A stretch of DNA of 20,651 nt from Anaerolineaceae bacterium (GTDB lineage Bacteria > Chloroflexota > Anaerolineae > Anaerolineales > Anaerolineaceae): contig PMIV01000292.1 in the NCBI GenBank assembly GCA_003158355.1, forward strand, positions 1-20,651. Direction: 5' to 3'. Below are positions 15,019-20,651 of this stretch, piece by piece. The stretch's first letter is position 1. Every line of letters starts with the position of its first letter. Below the pieces are notes generated by a model, which was given only the letters and a program-made list of their open reading frames with translations, did no database searches and was not told the origin of the DNA. The translations under genes and the position numbers were made by a program.

Positions 15019-15651
15019 CTATTTTGATAATTTTTCAATATTTGTATTTATTACTTTTTTCTCCTCTCGAAGAATAAGCAATTGAGAGTCAATTTCTAAA
15101 ATAAGACTTTCACCTAAAGCGACTGAGTTTTCAAGAGATGTTATTAGTTCTTGAATAATAGGGAAGGTTCTTTTTTGGATATCCCTGTATTCATTCGAAT
15201 TATTGATAATTTCGAAAATTCCATTCGCTAATTTAGTAGAAATATTAATTAAATAAAAATACTTAACCATTTTTCTTATATCTATTGGAGTAAGATATTT
15301 TGGTAGTTCACCACTTTTTTCTAATATATCCCAAACAGGACAATCAAATGAGATTAAAGAAACATCTAAAAATGTTTTAAGGGAAATACTGGGTAAGGTA
15401 TTTGCAGTAGTCTTATTAACCTTATCAATTTCTGTCTGAATTATTTGATAATATTGTTCAGTTTTAATATTTTTTTCAAGCTTTTCTGAAAGTATCACAA
15501 GTTGCCTTTCTTTGGTATTTAATTCATTTCCAATCTTCTTTGTTATCCACCATGAAAAAAATACACCAATTATTCCACCTGTAACAATAGCAGCAACAAA
15601 GTTTGGCCAAAACCCTTTGAAAAATTCCAACCAAGTTAAATCCCAAGGCAT
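15019..15651 (-). CDS. unrecognised one-helix membrane protein, AT-rich
   Basis: I do not recognise this 210-residue protein. It starts with an amphipathic aromatic stretch (WDLTWLEFFKGFW), then one membrane helix at about 17-36 ending in WWITKK. A lysine/glutamate-rich, probably coiled-coil segment follows at about 40-78, then a mostly helical cytoplasmic domain with one cysteine in FDCPVWDIL and a second predicted coiled segment near the C-terminus. GGAGG lies 8 nt before the ATG, so it is a genuine gene. G+C is about 17-35% in the lines I counted, far below its neighbours. It is transcribed against the flanking genes. These traits suggest recent acquisition. A role in stress or phage response is possible but nothing in the sequence shows it. 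Confidence 0.75.
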   Translation of the reverse strand: MPWDLTWLEFFKGFWPNFVAAIVTGGIIGVFFSWWITKKIGNELNTKERQLVILSEKLEKNIKTEQYYQIIQTEIDKVNKTTANTLPSISLKTFLDVSLISFDCPVWDILEKSGELPKYLTPIDIRKMVKYFYLINISTKLANGIFEIINNSNEYRDIQKRTFPIIQELITSLENSVALGESLILEIDSQLLILREEKKVINTNIEKLSK

Positions 15652-15674
15652 AGTAGTTTCCTCCCTATCAAATG

Positions 15675-15703
15675 GAATATAATATATTCAATTGTATATT
15701 GAA
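15675..15703. repeat. overlapping AT-rich inverted repeats upstream of the 210-residue gene
   Basis: GAATATA-A-TATATTC (15675-15689) is a perfect palindrome with one central base. It overlaps a second inverted repeat, TTCAAT (15687-15692) with ATTGAA (15698-15703). They lie 24-52 bp upstream of the minus-strand start codon, where a promoter and operator would be expected; the minus strand also reads TATATT here. In DNA this rich in A and T some palindromes arise by chance. Confidence 0.4.
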
Positions 15704-15883
15704 TTTCGGGGAAATTTCAATACCATTTTAATTTACGTATAAAAATAATTGAACCCCTAAACCCTATTTTTAGGGATAAATTATATAAGCTATTCACATA
15801 ATTAAATCTTAAAAGAGTTTTTTATCAAAAGGTGTAAAATAAATCCGGCGCAAACATTGCAACGATTAATTATGCAAATAATG

Positions 15884-15889
15884 TATAAT
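15884..15889 (+). promoter_or_regulatory. -10 box for the DivIVA-like gene
   Basis: A consensus TATAAT lies 20 nt upstream of the ATG at 15910, with a GGAG ribosome site between them. No good -35 hexamer is at 16-18 nt. A second possible box, TAAAAT at 15835-15840, would give a longer leader. Confidence 0.45.
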
Positions 15890-15909
15890 TTACTTGCAGG
15901 AGAGCTTTT

Positions 15910-16377
15910 ATGGATATTTTGCATCTGATTGATCGTCTGGAAGAATTATTCAACGAGAGTAGACCTATCTGGTTCACTCACAGTGTCGTCATGGACGAAG
16001 ATCGTTTGTTGGATTTGATCGACCAGATGCGTATTGCCATCCCTGAAGAGATCAAGAAGTCTCAGCAGCAGCTTTCGCAAAAAGATCGTATCCTCGCCCA
16101 GGCACAGGAAGAAGCCAACCGTACCATTGCCCTGGCCCGCGAAAAAGCGGACAAGATGGCAGAGAAAGACCCGATCACCCAGGCTGCCCAGGTCCGTGCT
16201 GAACAGATCATTGCCCAGACGCGCCAAGAATGTGAGCAGATGAAACGTGATGCGGATGAATATGTGCTGCAAACGCTGAAAGAAATGCAGGCAGAGACAG
16301 AGAAGATCGCCAACCAGGTAAAAAACGGTATTTCTACCATCGAAAACTCGAAAAAAGATCCGAATCAATCAATTTAA
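15910..16377 (+). CDS. DivIVA-like coiled-coil protein
   Basis: This is a 155-residue cytoplasmic protein. Residues 1-20 (MDILHLIDRLEELF) and the segment MDEDRLLDLIDQMRIAIPEEI form a short conserved N-terminal part. Residues about 47-148 are one long, charged, alanine- and glutamine-rich coiled coil of the DivIVA/ATP-synthase-b style. Similar proteins encoded beside coaD in Gram-positive lineages are annotated as cell-division initiation proteins, so a role in growth or division-site scaffolding is plausible. Coiled-coil similarity alone is weak evidence. GGAG lies 5 nt before the ATG, and a strong terminator follows 14 nt after the stop. The neighbouring 210-residue gene may have been inserted between coaD and this gene. 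Confidence 0.75.
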   Translation: MDILHLIDRLEELFNESRPIWFTHSVVMDEDRLLDLIDQMRIAIPEEIKKSQQQLSQKDRILAQAQEEANRTIALAREKADKMAEKDPITQAAQVRAEQIIAQTRQECEQMKRDADEYVLQTLKEMQAETEKIANQVKNGISTIENSKKDPNQSI

Positions 16378-16390
16378 CCTTTTTCAGAGA

Positions 16391-16434
16391 AAAAAACGTC
16401 CGGGATGAAGATTTTTCTTCCCGAACGTTTTTTT
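16391..16434 (+). terminator. intrinsic terminator after the DivIVA-like gene
   Basis: An imperfect hairpin pairs AAAAAACGT-CCGGGA with TCCCG-AACGTTTTTTT, with one mismatch in the stem and a T-rich loop. It ends in a run of seven T, fitting a Rho-independent terminator. Confidence 0.85.
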
Positions 16435-16451
16435 GTTAACCTTATACATCG

Positions 16452-16481
16452 TTTACTGAATCATAAATATATCTTTATAAT
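16452..16481 (+). promoter_or_regulatory. promoter of the second DegV gene
   Basis: TTTACT (16452-16457) and a consensus TATAAT (16476-16481) are 18 nt apart. The box is 39 nt upstream of the ATG at 16521 and directly follows the upstream terminator, so this is the natural start of the next transcription unit. Confidence 0.5.
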
Positions 16482-16520
16482 TAAGATAATGATTGGTTGA
16501 TATGGAATCCGAGGGAAAAT

Positions 16521-17354
16521 ATGCTAAAAATTGTGACAGATTCTACCTGCGATTTGCCTGATGCAATAATAAAAAAATACGACATTACGGTAATCCCTTG
16601 TTATATCAATTTTCCCGATCAAAGCTACCTGGATAGAGTGGACATTTCTCGCAAGGAATTTTACGAAAAATTACCCAACTACAATCCCCCGCCTACAACC
16701 TCCGCTCCGTCAATCGGCACATTTGCCAAAGCCTATAAGGAGCTGCTGGATAAAGGCGCCAGCGCCATCCTTTCAATTCATATTTCTACGGTTCTGAGTG
16801 GGATCTATAACGTTGCCAGCCTGGCGGCTGAAGCAATGGAAAATAAATTGATCCAGACCTTTGACCCCGGCCAATTGAGCCTGGGCACCGGAATGGTCGT
16901 GGAAGCTGCCGCAAAAGCCGCTCAAGAAGGTAAATCGCTGGAAGAAGTGCTGCAAATCGCGACCGACGTTGGCAAGCGGACATATACTTTTGCGGCTGCC
17001 AATTCACTCACCTACCTGCAACGCAGCGGACGGGTTTCGCAGATCAAAGCCAAGCTGGGCAGCCTTCTGCAAATTAAACCGATCTTACAGATGAATCAGG
17101 GAAAAATTACTACATCTGTAGCCCGTACATTCAAAGGCTCTCTCACACACATGCTCGATATTCTCAAATCGCTGGGGCCGCTCGAACAGCTCGCAATTGT
17201 GCATACCAACTCACAAGAGCGGGTAGACCTGCTTTTCGCAGAAAGCCGGCAGTATTTTCCGGATCCTGAACATTATTACACCATGAACGTCACTCCCGTA
17301 CTGGGGGCGCACCTGGGGCCTGACGTCATTGGTTTTGTAGCTGTTACCGTTTGA
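16521..17354 (+). CDS. DegV-family fatty-acid-binding protein (FakB-like)
   Basis: This is a 277-residue DegV protein that should bind a fatty acid for phosphorylation by FakA. All family motifs are intact: KIVTDSTCDLP at 3-13, TTSAPS at 59-64 and the headgroup segment STVLSGIYN at 89-97. The later YLQRSGRVSQ segment, and the ILQMNQGKI pocket region that follows it, are also conserved. I start it at the ATG at 16521, with GAGGG 5 nt upstream, rather than at a TTG eight codons earlier, because homology begins at MLKIVTDST. It lies about 5.5 kb from fakA and has its own promoter, so it may supply the kinase with a different fatty acid from the coupled but eroded DegV at 10992. The DUF1295 gene follows 17 nt downstream. 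Confidence 0.93.
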   Translation: MLKIVTDSTCDLPDAIIKKYDITVIPCYINFPDQSYLDRVDISRKEFYEKLPNYNPPPTTSAPSIGTFAKAYKELLDKGASAILSIHISTVLSGIYNVASLAAEAMENKLIQTFDPGQLSLGTGMVVEAAAKAAQEGKSLEEVLQIATDVGKRTYTFAAANSLTYLQRSGRVSQIKAKLGSLLQIKPILQMNQGKITTSVARTFKGSLTHMLDILKSLGPLEQLAIVHTNSQERVDLLFAESRQYFPDPEHYYTMNVTPVLGAHLGPDVIGFVAVTV

Positions 17355-17371
17355 TCGAAAGGAGTACATAA

Positions 17372-18187
17372 ATGAATTTCCTGTCCCTATTTCTTACTGG
17401 CGGTGGAGTGATTTTTGGATTGATGGTTTTATTATGGCTGGTCAGCCTGATTTTGAAGAACTCCAGCATCGTAGATATTTTTTGGGGAGCCGGTTTTGTA
17501 ATTTCTGCATGGTTATATTTTTTCATCTCTCCCGAAGGATTCCTACTGCGCAAACTGATCATTTTAGCCCTGGTAACGATCTGGGGAATGCGCCTCACGC
17601 TGCACATTCTCACGCGCAATTGGGGAAAACCCGAAGATTTCCGCTACCAAAAGTGGCGCGAACAATCCGGGAAGATCTGGTGGATCAAAAGCCTCTTTCA
17701 GGTTTTCCTGCTGCAAGGCCTTTTAATGTGGGTTATTTCTACTCCCCTGCTGGCTGCCCAATATTACCGGGTGAGCGCACCGTTTACCTGGGTAGATGGC
17801 CTGGCTATAATCCTTTGGGCCATTGGATTTCTTTTCGAGGCGCTGGGTGATACGCAGCTTGCAAAATTCCGGGCCAACCCCGGCAACCACGGAAAACTCT
17901 TGAACACAGGGGTATGGCATTACACCCGTCACCCCAACTATTTTGGCGATTCGGCGCAATGGTGGGCATTTTATCTGCTGGCGCTGGCTGCCGGTGGTTG
18001 GTGGACGATTTTCAGCCCGATCATCATGACGTTGTTCCTGATCAAAGTTTCCGGTGTGGCATTGCTGGAAAAATCATTGGCCAATAGCAAACCCGGATAC
18101 AAAGAATACATGGAATCGACCAGTCCGTTTATACCCTGGTTTCCTAAAAAAGATCAATCAAAGGAACATTCCAAACCCAATAATTAG
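17372..18187 (+). CDS. DUF1295 / steroid 5-alpha-reductase-like membrane protein
   Basis: This is a 271-residue integral membrane protein with about six or seven hydrophobic helices. The C-terminal half has the DUF1295 signature LLNTGVWHYTRHPNYFGD at about 177-193, followed by a Trp-rich helix. It is the same segment that defines the related steroid reductase and isoprenylcysteine methyltransferase folds. IVDIFWGAGF at 33-42 is also typical of DUF1295. The family is thought to reduce or modify a lipid-like substrate with NADPH, but bacterial substrates are unknown. GAAAGGAG about 7 nt before the ATG supports the start. It follows the DegV gene by 17 nt, probably in one transcript, which suggests a lipid-related role by context only. 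Confidence 0.9.
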   Translation: MNFLSLFLTGGGVIFGLMVLLWLVSLILKNSSIVDIFWGAGFVISAWLYFFISPEGFLLRKLIILALVTIWGMRLTLHILTRNWGKPEDFRYQKWREQSGKIWWIKSLFQVFLLQGLLMWVISTPLLAAQYYRVSAPFTWVDGLAIILWAIGFLFEALGDTQLAKFRANPGNHGKLLNTGVWHYTRHPNYFGDSAQWWAFYLLALAAGGWWTIFSPIIMTLFLIKVSGVALLEKSLANSKPGYKEYMESTSPFIPWFPKKDQSKEHSKPNN

Positions 18188-18209
18188 ACCATTCTAGTGC
18201 GAATTATAT

Positions 18210-18218
18210 TGGTATAAT
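18210..18218 (+). promoter_or_regulatory. extended -10 promoter giving a leaderless L,D-transpeptidase mRNA
   Basis: TGGTATAAT matches TGn-TATAAT and ends 8 nt before the ATG at 18227. No Shine-Dalgarno site is present. Transcription is predicted to begin at the start codon or one base before it, as for the kinase at 6822. Confidence 0.6.
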
Positions 18219-18226
18219 ATCTAGCA

Positions 18227-19273
18227 ATGCATACAACAATATCTCGTCGCGACTTTTTAAAAATAGGCGCCCTCAGCTTGGCCGGTTTAGCGTTTAAACC
18301 AGCCTACAACTTTGGAGAATTAATTGATGGAGAGAATCTGGCACGTGTGGCCGCTGCGGAGTCGATCAGTGTTTACAGCCAGCCAGACGAAGACAGTCAG
18401 ATTAAATTTCAGCGCTACCATGATGAGATCTTTCACATCTACAGTGAAGTCATCTCGGATAAAAAGCCTTTTACAAATCCGTTGTGGTACAAAGTTTGGG
18501 GAGGGTACATCAATTCCGCTTACACGCAAAGAGTGCAGGCACATTTGAACCCGGTTGTTGAATCTCTGGGCGATACCATGCACGCGGCTGAGATCACTGT
18601 GCCCTTCACACAGAGCTACCTGCAGCGTCAAAAAGGCGTCTGGACCCAGCTCTACCGCCTGTATTATTCCACCACTCACTGGGTGACCCAATTGGTGGAA
18701 GGCCCGGATGGAGAACCCTGGTACCGCATCAAAGATGAGATGTTGATGGAAGACTCATTGGATTATTATGTACCGGCCCAGCATGTGCGTCTGATCCCGG
18801 ACAACGAAATGACCCCCATCTCCGCCAGCGTTCCCGCTAATAAGAAAAAAGTAGAAGTCTCCTTGGAAAAACAAGAACTCACCGCTACCGAAGATTCGGT
18901 GGTCGTGCTTAAAACAAAAATATCTTCCGGACTCAACTATCATCCGGTTGGAGAGATCAGTTGGAACACACAGACCGGTACCTTCTATGTGGAAGACAAA
19001 ATGATCTCCAAGCATATGGGCGATTGGACCTTATCGACCGACCCGGAAACCTATACGATTCCGGGAGTTGCCTGGACTTCCTTCTTCGATTGGGAAATTG
19101 GCGTCGCATTCCACGGCACCCATTGGCACCATAATTTTGGGGTCCCCATGAGCCACGGCTGTATCAACATGCTCACCGAAGAAGCCAAATGGCTTTTCCG
19201 CTGGCTAACCCCCGCTGCCGATCCGAAAAAAATGAGCACACTGGGCCACGGAACTGAAGTAACGGTTTATTGA
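18227..19273 (+). CDS. Tat-exported L,D-transpeptidase (YkuD) with SH3-like domains
   Basis: This is an extracytoplasmic peptidoglycan cross-linking or protein-anchoring enzyme of 348 residues. The N-terminus is a twin-arginine signal, SRRDFLK at 6-12 followed by the hydrophobic GALSLAGLAF. Two SH3-like segments follow (about 48-100 and 125-195; SVYSQPDEDSQIK and the WYRIKDE region). The YkuD catalytic domain covers about 208-348, with HGTHWH from H296 and the active-site motif SHGCINM with H310 and nucleophile C312. This implies a peptidoglycan-containing envelope. It may be functionally linked to the SH3b protein at 6285. The 3' end overlaps hemW by 7 bp in convergent orientation. The start has no ribosome site and a -10 box just upstream. 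Confidence 0.94.
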   Translation: MHTTISRRDFLKIGALSLAGLAFKPAYNFGELIDGENLARVAAAESISVYSQPDEDSQIKFQRYHDEIFHIYSEVISDKKPFTNPLWYKVWGGYINSAYTQRVQAHLNPVVESLGDTMHAAEITVPFTQSYLQRQKGVWTQLYRLYYSTTHWVTQLVEGPDGEPWYRIKDEMLMEDSLDYYVPAQHVRLIPDNEMTPISASVPANKKKVEVSLEKQELTATEDSVVVLKTKISSGLNYHPVGEISWNTQTGTFYVEDKMISKHMGDWTLSTDPETYTIPGVAWTSFFDWEIGVAFHGTHWHHNFGVPMSHGCINMLTEEAKWLFRWLTPAADPKKMSTLGHGTEVTVY

Positions 19274-20469
19274 TCGAGGTTTAATTCCCCGGGTGGATCG
19301 TTCCCTACAAATTCCATGAAAACCTGATTTCCCAGTAAACGACCCCGCGGCGTCAGCCGGAGGCGGTCTTGCTGATCGCCCATTTTTTCAAGCAGGCCGG
19401 CGTGAATGCATTTGTTCAATTGTTTCGCAAAAACTGCTTCACATGGAATACCAAATCGGTCCAGGAAAACCTGTTGAGAAATACCCTCATTGGTTAACCG
19501 CAGTCCAACCATCATCCACTCTTGCATTTCTTCCCAAAGCGTCAATTCTTCCACTTCTTCTGCTGCAGGCCAGGCTCCAATAGGATCCTGCATTCTGGTC
19601 AAATAAACCGGGATTGGCTCAACGTTTGCAGTTCGCGTATGCCCAATAAACCCATGAGCGCCTGCTCCAAATCCAAAATAAGGTTGGTAACGCCAGGTGT
19701 TCAAGTTATGCCGGCAGCGTGCATCCAAACCATCAGCACGCTTTTTCGCCCAATTCGAGATCTCATATTGTTCAAACCCGGCCAATCGCAATTGATCTGT
19801 CGCGGTCTGATACATCTCCGCGCTTAGATCATCATCAACGATCTCAAGCATTCCTTTTTTATTCCACAGCGCCAACGGAGTCCCCTCTTCGATGGTCAAC
19901 GCATAGAGAGAAAGATGATCCACCTTGAACCCGGCTGCCAGGTGGAGGGTTTCTTGCCAGCGTGAGAGACTCTGCCCGGGAATACCAAAGATCAGATCCA
20001 GGTTAATATGGCTGAATCCAGTTAACTGACTCCATGCCACCGCATTGACTACATCGCTGAATTGGTGCTGCCTGTCCAGAACTGCCAGGTCTTGCGGATG
20101 CGTGGACTGCATGCCAAAACTGATCCGCGTAAACCCGAGCTGATGCAACTGAGCGAGATATTCCTGGTTGACTGTTCCCGGGTTGGCTTCCAGAGAAATT
20201 TCAGCACCTTTTGCAATATCAAAGGAATCATGTAGATGCTGAAATATTTCACCAAATTGCTGAATATTAAGCAGTGAGGGTGTTCCACCCCCAAAGAAAA
20301 TTGTCTGAATTGGAGAGTTGTCTTTTTGAGAACTTGCTACACTTTCGATTTCCCGGCATAAGGCCTTGACATAAGCAGGAATAGCGTGAGAGAATCCGGC
20401 ATATGTGTTAAAATCACAGTAACCGCATCTGCGGCGGCAAAATGGAATATGAATATAAATACCTGCCAT
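19267..20469 (-). CDS. hemW: HemW-type radical SAM protein
   Basis: This is a 400-residue radical S-adenosylmethionine protein of the HemN/HemW group. HemW binds heme and is thought to deliver it; it is often misannotated as oxygen-independent coproporphyrinogen oxidase. The iron-sulfur motif is CRRRCGYCDF at 11-20 (CX3CX2C followed by F, as in HemW, not the extra Cys of HemN). It is followed by FFGGGTPSLL, GMQS, LDLIFGIPGQ, and a C-terminal winged-helix part with LTPRGRLLGN. The heme-binding HNxxYW motif reads HNLNTW at 254-259, with Thr for Tyr. I start at the ATG at 20467-20469; the longer form uses a TTG and adds eight unconserved residues. No good ribosome site is visible. It ends inside the convergent L,D-transpeptidase gene. 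Confidence 0.92.
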   Translation of the reverse strand: MAGIYIHIPFCRRRCGYCDFNTYAGFSHAIPAYVKALCREIESVASSQKDNSPIQTIFFGGGTPSLLNIQQFGEIFQHLHDSFDIAKGAEISLEANPGTVNQEYLAQLHQLGFTRISFGMQSTHPQDLAVLDRQHQFSDVVNAVAWSQLTGFSHINLDLIFGIPGQSLSRWQETLHLAAGFKVDHLSLYALTIEEGTPLALWNKKGMLEIVDDDLSAEMYQTATDQLRLAGFEQYEISNWAKKRADGLDARCRHNLNTWRYQPYFGFGAGAHGFIGHTRTANVEPIPVYLTRMQDPIGAWPAAEEVEELTLWEEMQEWMMVGLRLTNEGISQQVFLDRFGIPCEAVFAKQLNKCIHAGLLEKMGDQQDRLRLTPRGRLLGNQVFMEFVGNDPPGELNLDQ

Positions 20470-20550
20470 TTTTATGTGTTTAGTTGTCAGCAATTTGTAT
20501 GTGCTTCAACTTGAATGTTTAAAATATCTTACAAAAATACGACAATTAGT

Positions 20551-20578
20551 TTGTATTATCGGAAAAAGCGCGTATCTT
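20551..20578 (+). promoter_or_regulatory. possible promoter of the tRNA gene
   Basis: TTGTAT (20551-20556) and TATCTT (20573-20578) are 16 nt apart and would start transcription about 22 nt before the tRNA. Both boxes are imperfect. The alternative TATTAT nearby has no partner -35. Confidence 0.3.
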
Positions 20579-20606
20579 TGCACTCGCTTTTCAGAAATGA
20601 TTTGCA

Positions 20607-20651
20607 CGGGGTGTAGCGCAGTCCGGTTAGCGCACCTGCTTTGGGAGCAGG
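20607..20651 (+). tRNA. tRNA-Pro(UGG), 5' part, cut by window edge
   Basis: The acceptor start CGGGGTG, T8, D stem GCGC...GCGC with a GTCCGGTTA loop, and an anticodon stem CCTGC/GCAGG around the loop TTTGGGA are all in place. The anticodon at loop positions 34-36 is TGG, which reads proline codons, with G37 as expected. The window ends at the last base of the anticodon stem, so the variable, T and acceptor 3' parts are not visible. Confidence 0.93.

Larger units (their letters stand above)
15652..15909. other. 258-bp AT-rich intergenic region between divergent genes
   Basis: This gap holds the inverted repeats at 15675-15703, a small hairpin CCCTA-TTTT-TAGGG at 15762-15775 with no T-run, and two candidate -10 boxes for the downstream coiled-coil gene (TAAAAT at 15835-15840 and TATAAT at 15884-15889). 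I see no further coding sequence, RNA gene or mobile-element end in it. Confidence 0.6.

Noticed and set aside
15762..15775. Hairpin CCCTA-TTTT-TAGGG as a terminator
   Set aside because: The stem is only 5 bp and no T-run follows on either strand.
16497..16520. TTG start eight codons upstream for the second DegV gene
   Set aside because: The ATG at 16521 has a GAGGG site at good spacing and the family begins at MLKIVTDST.
20607..20651. tRNA-Pro as an integration site of a mobile island
   Set aside because: No integrase, direct repeat of the tRNA end or island genes are seen inside the window; the 3' half is not visible.
1..20651. CRISPR array, insertion sequence or toxin-antitoxin pair
   Set aside because: I found no regularly spaced direct repeats, transposase motifs or paired small toxin-antitoxin genes on either strand.

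Overview
The window looks like a chromosomal segment from a Chloroflexota bacterium, most likely class Anaerolineae. This is inferred from the gene families (several Hanks-type kinases, an FHA protein with the DLTPF...GVSRLHA core, a RecG with a long N-terminal extension, SH3b wall proteins) and from gene order; no marker gene proves the taxonomy. There are no insertion sequences, CRISPR arrays or phage structural genes. Base composition is uneven: about 40% G+C in the signalling cluster, 55-60% in the recG helicase part, and roughly a quarter to a third in one gene at 15019-15651.

Region 1 (1-6218, minus strand) is a signalling operon read from a promoter near 6190-6218. In transcription order it encodes a soluble Ser/Thr kinase fused to a PQQ-like beta-propeller, a PP2C phosphatase, a J-domain/vWA fusion, a zinc-ribbon/FHA protein, a 79-residue protein of unknown function, an OmpR-type response regulator with no histidine kinase nearby, and thioredoxin (cut by the window edge). 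Kinase, phosphatase, vWA protein and phosphothreonine reader form a complete phospho-signalling set. It resembles the kinase-PP2C-vWA (TerY-P) triads but carries a DnaJ domain on the vWA protein. This is the best candidate here for an undescribed system.

Region 2 (6285-14932) starts with a divergent pair: a membrane-anchored SH3b protein (minus) and a membrane-anchored kinase (plus). Then come rpe, rpmB (minus), an Asp23/YloU protein, FakA/YloV, a divergent DegV protein, recG and coaD. This order keeps much of the Bacillus prpC-prkC-rsgA-rpe-...-rpmB-yloU-yloV-...-recG neighbourhood, with rsgA, thiN and the phosphatase missing. The FakA/DegV pair predicts phosphorylation of exogenous fatty acids.

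Region 3 (14933-15909) is an AT-rich pocket with an unrecognised one-helix membrane protein and several short inverted repeats. It sits between coaD and a DivIVA-like coiled-coil gene.

Region 4 (15910-20651) holds the coiled-coil protein with a strong terminator, a canonical DegV protein, a DUF1295 membrane protein, a Tat-exported L,D-transpeptidase, a convergent and overlapping hemW, and the 5' part of a tRNA-Pro(UGG) at the right edge.

A recurrent regulatory pattern is a good -10 box only 6-8 nt upstream of an ATG with no Shine-Dalgarno sequence. It is seen before the kinase at 6822, recG and the L,D-transpeptidase, and predicts leaderless mRNAs.
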